Shown piece by piece: positions 32,766-38,179 of a DNA stretch of 38,179 bases. The notes below the pieces were generated by a model. The model ran no database searches and had not been told where the DNA came from. It was given only the letters and a program-made list of their open reading frames with translations. A program made the translations under genes and the position numbers. Source of the stretch: Pelomyxa schiedti (lineage: Eukaryota; Evosea; Pelobiontida; Pelomyxidae); the NCBI GenBank assembly GCA_020536535.1, contig JAHLWZ010000958.1, positions 1 through 38,179 on the forward strand, in the 5' to 3' direction. The stretch's first letter is position 1. The number at the start of each line of letters is the position of its first letter.

Positions 32766-33527
32766 TTACAGAAGGGCCGACATGAACGTGGGGTGGAAAA
32801 GTGGGGGTGGTTGGAAGTACACAATTGGCGGGGCATTTTGTTGTTGGTGGTGCGGGTCTGCGTTGTGGTTGTTGTTGCGTTGAGCGACTGGGGAGTTTGT
32901 GTCTTGGACTTCTTGGGCTGGGGAGTTGTTCGTAGTTGGTGGTGTATTTACTGTGCTCGCGACTGGCTTTTTGCCGCTGTCAAAGGTTTCAGTGGCTTCA
33001 GGGGCAAGAGAGGATGAAATATCGCGATTTTGTGCTAAGAACTCTTCTAGCTTTGTTGCACATCTTGCAAAGACTACGTATGTGTACCCACCAAACACAA
33101 ATTCGTCGAGGTAGTGCTTCATATGCCTGTTGAAGTAAAAAAAGAGAACGTATTGACAACAACAAAATACCTCCAGGTTGTTTGGGTTTGCGAGAGCCTC
33201 TCCAGTATAAAATATGGGATTCTCTTTATGGCGACTTCTGAATTATCTGCTGTGTCCGTAGCTGAAATAACTTCACTGTCGCCCTCCCCAAGTACTTCGA
33301 GAACTTTATCTAATTACGAAAATTACGTGCGTTTAATCAGTAGAAAATATCTTACATCTTCTAGCCAGTAAATCACCATAGACGAGTGCCTTTGGCTTGC
33401 TTGCCGGCATAGAATATGGTACAGGAGAGATCTGGGGCAGTGGATCTGGTATATTAGAAGGACCACGACTCCTTTCTGATGCTGAAGTACACGTACACAG
33501 TGGCACCACGAGTTCACGTTCCTCCAT
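32766..33527 (-). CDS. Truncated LAMMER-kinase-derived pseudokinase
   Basis: Exons 33356-33527, 33171-33309 and 32766-33126 give 223 residues. The N-lobe is clearly copied from the adjacent kinase. Both copies share [10 protein letters not shown] and SEVAIK, and HYLDEFVFGGYTYVVFARC here matches [18 protein letters not shown] there. The first intron falls at the same codon and phase in both genes (after AGA T), and the approach to it is alike (GDLLARR against GDFLTAR). The copy lacks the C-lobe: no HTD, DLG, APE or LAMMER motif. The glycine loop is altered to GEGDSEV and the helix C region is shortened. The protein then ends in a Pro/Asn/Gln-rich tail. No internal stop was found, so it may be expressed, perhaps as a regulator; catalysis is not expected. 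Confidence 0.82.
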
Positions 33528-33711
33528 GATCACGATTAAATCCGGATCTTTATTTTATTCTGTCTCACAAACATAAATAAATCTTGATGCCGTGCCGGGC
33601 ACTCATGCCAAACTTGAATGCGAAATAAAAAAATCGTCTGAACTTTTTATGTTTTTTTTTCTTTTTCCTCATACATACAGTGGCGGAACTCTTTTTATTT
33701 TTTTGGTTTGT

Positions 33712-35863
33712 TTATAGTTTTCTAGGTGACACTGGTGGGGGATTCACAAAATCTGGTCTAGGTGGTATGATAGATGATGACAAAAGGGAATTTATAATGG
33801 AATTAGGTGGGGATGTTGAGAAACCAGTGGGTCCTGGTGGTGGACTGGGCACCTTAGACAGAGGGGGTGTAACAAGTCCAGTCCCAGTGGAGGTTACAGT
33901 TCCGGTTCCGGTTCCAGAAACTGTAGCGGTACTGGTCCCGCTTGTGGGTGCCTGGGCGGTGTTTGAGGCGTGGGGGTGTGTTTTTGATCCTATTTTGGTA
34001 TGAAGTACTGGGAGTAAAGCTAGTATCTTATCTAGTAAACCCAGAATGCATCTGAGTGCCTGAGAAGAAAAAGGGTTTGTATCGGCCACCGGGAAGAACA
34101 AGTATACCATTGTCCATTTTTCTTCTGTATTGCCTTGTATGCGAATAGAAACGGGAGGTGAACCAGCTTTCCATTGAATCTTGTCACCTTCTATCCTAAA
34201 GAAAGTTATTAGTACAAGCCACGTACTGTAAATTACTTGGCTAAGACATAGTAAAACGATTCTTCATGTAAGGCACAGAAGCTCCAAAACTCCCTCAGGC
34301 AAAACAGATAGGCCTCCATGGCTTCATCAAACACTGAGGGATGTGAACTACCGGTACCACCTCCACCCCATGTCCACAGTGACTGATAGTTTGTAAATAA
34401 AGAAGCCAAAAAAAAATACTTGTCTCACAGTTATGCCACCCTTTGCAAACTTGCATTCATCAGTCCCATACCTGAAATACATTATCATTAGATAAAAATG
34501 ACAGAACCAGTACAATACAATGGAAGACGTGAAGTTAAGAGTCCTTTCTGCTGAGCGGCTAGAAGAGGTTGTTGTTCTCGTGGCTTTATTGTAGACCGAT
34601 TACCAAAAGGTGCCAGATGGTATCTACCTGTGTTGTAAGGTGGATCCATGGAAATTAAAGCAATTTCTTTTTGGATGATACTTGGTGAATTTGAATCGGA
34701 CACTGTGGCACATTAAATAGGTTAGTAGCGTGACCTCCCCCCAAGCATTATTGATTTCATCCCACGGCACCTGCAGGCTGTGAGGCGAGAATTGGAGCCA
34801 CACAGGTTACGGGACGGGATATCTAACTGGAACTGTTGGAAGCCGCCCAAATCGCAGGCCGTTTATGGTTGCTATTCCTTGGTGTGCCGATATCACAAAT
34901 AATTCTGAGTAAACTCCAGCTAAAGCTCGTGAGGAGGAGATCGATTGTGGGGGGAATCCTTGAGGTGGTGGAACGGTAGTTGAGGCGAAGAGGGACGAGG
35001 GAGGCGGTGCCGAATTTGTGGGTCCCGTCGAGGACTGGTTGAAAGAAGTACTGAGAAGTTGAGCATGAGAACGCAGGGCAATGTTTGTGCTTGACAGGTT
35101 TTCAATGTTTTCTTGTAGTCCAAACAGTTGATCCCAAAAACTAGTGTATTCATCCCAGTGCCTTTTTAATCATGAGCAGATTTCAGTAATCGGAAGGGGG
35201 ATCACTATACATTTGCTCCAAGGCATCGAGATTCCTTTCTCTTTGGGTTGCTTTGTCATCTTCAGTCGTGAGTTGAGTTATTTGTTCGTTAACAGCTGCT
35301 AATTGTTGTCGTAGTCTCGCCTCTCTCACTTCCAACTGCTTGTCAACATCGTCGTCACTGACGCTTCGAGTTTCATATGCCGTGGACAATCCTTCAATGC
35401 ACTTTGCATAAACTGAAGCCGTGGCATCCTCCTGGTCTCGAAGTTCCTGGATTCTGACAGGAAAATATTGGGAGAGGAAAAAGCCAGGATGAATTACCGC
35501 ACAATGGCAATTAGAATATTCATACATACGCCGCATTTTACAAGTTTATCCATTTTTTTTTTTTTAATTTGACTTTTTTTTTCTACTACCTGCTAAGTAT
35601 TTTCCTATGGCAGCTCCCGCATACAACGACGTTGTCAGCCAACGTTCTACCACGCCTCGTGCCACATAAATCAAACAACCTCGCCGTCGTACTAGCATCC
35701 GAATACTTTCTTCATATGCAAAACCATTAGACCCAAACGCCGACGTGTCAATCAAAAAAAAAAAAAAAAAAAAAGGGAAAATGTGTTGATACAATTCATG
35801 ATCTGCCTGCACATAATAAAACGCGTTGTCGAGCACGTGATGACACTCCGCGCACCGCTGCAT
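33712..35863 (-). CDS. ATG6: Beclin 1 / Atg6 autophagy protein
   Basis: Beclin is a subunit of the class III PI3-kinase complexes. Nine exons (35813-35863, 35590-35705, 35211-35453, 34828-35161, 34682-34770, 34519-34623, 34420-34471, 34237-34382, 33712-34195) give 539 residues. The N terminus carries two CxxC pairs (CAEC, then CGSC). A coiled coil follows (ARLRQQLAAVNEQITQLTTE, MHWDEYTSFWDQL). The BARA-type domain has GIATINGLRFGRLPTVPVPW, DEINNAWGEVTLL, FKFTKYHLAPFGNRSTI, LPLYG and FDEAMEAYLFCLREF. After LRCILGLLDKILALLP the protein runs about 100 residues further in Thr/Ser/Gly/Pro repeats, whereas usual Beclins end near that point. The first intron junctions are the least certain. Confidence 0.9.
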
Positions 35864-36122
35864 CTTCTCACTTCGCACCGATCAATTTTGCTAGTGTTTA
35901 TCCAATCTCTCCCCTCCACTTTCAGCTTGCTTTCTCCCAAGCAATGTCCATTGGCGGCTGGCGTCCAGGTGTGTTCCTCCCTCGTTGGCACCTCTCCGAG
36001 GCATCTGAATCTGGCTCTCCTACAAGGGGCCACCATTCGACGAACCACCTCCTAAGAAGGACGAACAATCAGAAAGAAACAAAAAACCTACGGTCGTAGT
36101 TTTTCCTTCTACTACTACTAGG
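35864..36122. promoter_or_regulatory. Divergent intergenic region between Beclin and metallophosphatase genes
   Basis: The start codons of two opposite-strand genes flank this 259-bp stretch, so both promoters should lie here. There is no clear TATA element. Open frames across it are compatible with chance. Confidence 0.45.
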
Positions 36123-37566
36123 ATGTGGGCGAGGGTTGTTGTGGCCGTGGCGTGTTGGGCCGCGTTGGTCGTATCTCTTCATTTCGATGACGCAACTAGG
36201 ACCTTCAAAGTGGTCCAATTCACAGGTTCGTTGCGGCAGGGTTTGGGGTTTTCTTGGGATTGCCAATTGGCGGGCCTTGGGTTGCGTGAATTCATGCGAA
36301 TTGCGGGACTAATGGGATGTCTCTAATTACGCAGATTTGCACTTTTACAATGATTTCGACGATGCCCTCACCCTTGAGGTTCAAAAAATTGTTTTGGGTT
36401 TGTGACCTCAATATCATTAAATTTTGGAACTGTGGGGACTTATCTGTATTCATATTCACAATTCCAAAATAAAATGCAGATGCTGAAGCTCCTGTGGGGT
36501 TAGTGGCCCTATCTGGGGACATTCTTGCTGGAAGCAGTATAAACAACAATACATATGGAAGAAACCATGCCACAGCGGAATGGGAGAAAATGGCCCAGCC
36601 GATGATTGATAGAGGCCTTAATTGGGCTATTACGTACTAAGCAAACTGTTGTCTTGGGCAATCTAAAGGTTCTGTAGATTTGGAAATCATGATGATGATG
36701 GCCCCTTAACCAGAGAACAAATGATGGATATAGATACCTCCCTGCAGGGAAGTTTGTCCCAATTTGGTCCCAATGGTATGTATTGCAATCTTGATAACAC
36801 AAAAACCCTGACATGGCACATTAGACTTACCTGGGGTGAGTAATTACTGGTTGCCAGTGTACAAAGACTCCACAGAGAAAGAAATATCTGCTGTAATGTA
36901 TTTCTTGGCTGTATCTGATGGCGGGTGTGAAAATGTGACAACTGGCGATGGTTGTATTAATACTGATCAAGTAAGTAAAACCAAACATTTTAAGCCTTAC
37001 ACTGTATGAAGATAAACTGGTACAAGTCTATCTCCAAGCAATTACGGGGCAATGGATGGCCAATTTTTTCACTAATGTTCATTCACATTCCTACACCTGA
37101 ATTTATGGATGCATGGAATACAGAAATATGTTATGGAACCAAGAATGAAGATGTCTGCTGCCCTAGTGTAAACTTTTTCCACCTTCTATTATAAATAAAA
37201 ATGTAACCACTACAAACAAGGAAATAACCACAACACACTACCAATGAACAGTATAACACTGGACTATATGATGCCCTTGTTGAAATGGGAGATGTAAAAG
37301 TTCTAGCTGTGGGACATGACCATTCCAATGATTACTGTTGTGCCTATGCAAGCAGTCCTGATATGAACCTTTGTTATGGAAGGAAATCAGGCTTTGGCTA
37401 CTACAACCCACCATTTCCTGAGCAGCATGGCGGCCGTGTATTTGAGATGGAAGTTGATACTACAGGTGCAGTGAACTATGCTACATGGATAAGAGATGAC
37501 CTAAGTGAAAAGAAAGTTCAAGAAGCACACTTTCCAGAAGGTCCTGGCCAAACGGTTTGTGTATAG
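36123..37566 (+). CDS. Secreted purple-acid-phosphatase-like metallophosphoesterase
   Basis: Exons 36123-36225, 36335-36397, 36480-36633, 36678-36775, 36825-36970, 37012-37167 and 37252-37566 give 344 residues. The first 19 residues (MWARVVVAVACWAALVVSL) are a good signal peptide. The calcineurin-like metal motifs appear in order: FTDLHF (DxH), LSGDIL (GD), TFGNHDDDG (GNHD), FIHIPTPEF (H) and AVGHDHSNDYCC (GHDH). LPGVSNYWLPV between them is typical of the PAP27/DCR2-type low-molecular-weight group. Many cysteines and two NxT sites fit a lysosomal or secreted enzyme. The substrate is not predictable. The last codons GQTVCV before the stop might be intronic read-through. Confidence 0.9.
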
Positions 37567-37896
37567 GGGAAATACAATAGTTGCCCTGTTTTACTTTGTT
37601 TTGTTTATAAATTGGATGTGGTAATAGGTGGGGGTATGGCAGTGGACAAAGGGAGAGGAAGAAAAGAAAAGAGAAAATAAGAAAAAGAGGCAACCACCCA
37701 AAAGTGAGGGAGCACAGCGACCACACTTTTGGGTGGGGAAGAACGTACTAGGAAGGGATAACAACAGGGGACACTAAACGGCGAGACAACAGTAGGTATA
37801 AGTACATGTGAGGAGCCTAAGAACCAGTGCACACGGAAATAAAACAGACAGAAAAAACATGAAGCAGAGCAAGAACCTGCCAACAGTGCTACTGAA
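37567..37896. other. Intergenic region before the tRNA genes
   Basis: This purine-rich region (GGGAGAGGAAGAAAAGAAAA near 37650) has no protein gene or RNA gene that I can identify. Confidence 0.5.
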
Positions 37897-37969
37897 GGCT
37901 CCATGGCTTAGTTGGCAAAGCGTCGCTCTTGTAAAGCGAAGATCGCGGGTTCGATTCCCACTGGAGCCT
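37897..37969 (+). tRNA. tRNA-Thr (anticodon UGU)
   Basis: The sequence folds as a 73-nt cloverleaf. Acceptor stem GGCTCCA pairs with TGGAGCC. The D arm is GCTT/AAGC, the anticodon stem TCGCT/AGCGA has loop CTTGTAA (anticodon TGT), and the T loop is TTCGATT. The T stem GCGGG/CCCAC has one C-A mismatch. No intron and no encoded CCA are present. A short T-run just downstream can serve as a Pol III terminator. Confidence 0.95.
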
Positions 37970-38070
37970 TGTTTTCTAGTGAGGTTTTTTCTATACGGGA
38001 GAATTTTTTTTTTAGTTTTTTATTTGTAAGGTGAAATAACGAGAGGGTTATCCACAAGGCAGACCTGTAA

Positions 38071-38142
38071 GGTTCAGTTGTATAGCGGTAATACGCTCGT
38101 CTCACACACGAGAGATCCTGGGATCGACACCCAGCTGAACCA
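38071..38142 (+). tRNA. tRNA-Val (anticodon CAC)
   Basis: The sequence folds as a 72-nt cloverleaf. Acceptor GGTTCAG pairs with CTGAACC, the D stem is GTAT/ATAC, and the anticodon stem CTCGT/ACGAG has loop CTCACAC. The T stem is CTGGG/CCCAG. The T loop is ATCGACA, so position 54 is A rather than the nearly universal T and position 60 is also A. The B box is correspondingly GGATCGACACC. A TTTTT run follows at once as a Pol III terminator. Confidence 0.93.
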
Positions 38143-38179
38143 ACTTTTTGTTGCTGCTTCACAGTAAGAATGGAAAAGA

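Noticed and set aside
1-38179. Transposons, viral insertions or CRISPR-like arrays
   Set aside because: No transposase, reverse transcriptase, integrase, capsid gene, terminal repeats or regularly spaced repeats were found on either strand.

Overview
This is nuclear DNA from an intron-rich, compact eukaryotic genome, most likely an amoebozoan. Almost every gene is cut by short GT-AG introns, mostly 42-60 nt. Genes lie 50-400 bp apart on both strands, several coding regions end in low-complexity tails, and two eukaryotic tRNA genes close the window. A pair of large intronless paralogs belongs to a family I associate, from memory only, with Archamoebae such as Pelomyxa. The species is therefore an inference. 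All exon models were spliced by hand: phases were checked across each gene and the joins were judged against the expected family sequence.

Layout. 1-1388: no confident gene; an imperfect duplication and an unassigned open frame. 1389-5715: macro-domain protein (+), ribosomal protein S13/uS15 (-), Eaf6/MEAF6 acetyltransferase-complex subunit (-), histidine phosphatase (+). 5959-8557: CCA-adding tRNA nucleotidyltransferase in 16 exons (+). 8652-10872: leucine-rich repeat plus coiled-coil protein (-). 11622-14015: zinc-less sirtuin-like protein and a CAP/cofactor-C-like beta-helix protein (both -). 14080-16966: the two intronless tandem paralogs (+). 17119-21659: divergent Rab-like GTPase, Hint-domain protein, an unknown 202-residue protein and a Lys/Glu/Ser-rich basic-acidic protein (all -). 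21920-23355: 3-methyladenine-DNA-glycosylase-like protein (+). 23577-27161: 882-residue coiled-coil protein in 21 exons (-). 27545-29632: ribosome-biogenesis factor NOC4 (+). 29759-33527: LAMMER/CLK kinase with a truncated pseudokinase copy upstream of it (both -). 33712-35863: Beclin/Atg6 (-). 36123-37566: purple-acid-phosphatase-like metallophosphoesterase (+). 37897-38142: tRNA-Thr(UGU) and tRNA-Val(CAC).

The genes are ordinary housekeeping and lineage-specific neighbours, not one pathway. Translation and RNA biology are well represented (S13, CCA enzyme, NOC4, LAMMER kinase, tRNAs), followed by chromatin and ADP-ribose biology (Eaf6, macro domain, sirtuin-like) and membrane traffic or autophagy (Rab-like, Beclin). 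The least familiar items are the intronless paralog pair, the Hint-domain protein, the kinase-derived pseudokinase, the zinc-less sirtuin-like protein, the degenerate Rab, and at least three GC-AG introns sharing the donor AG|GCAY.
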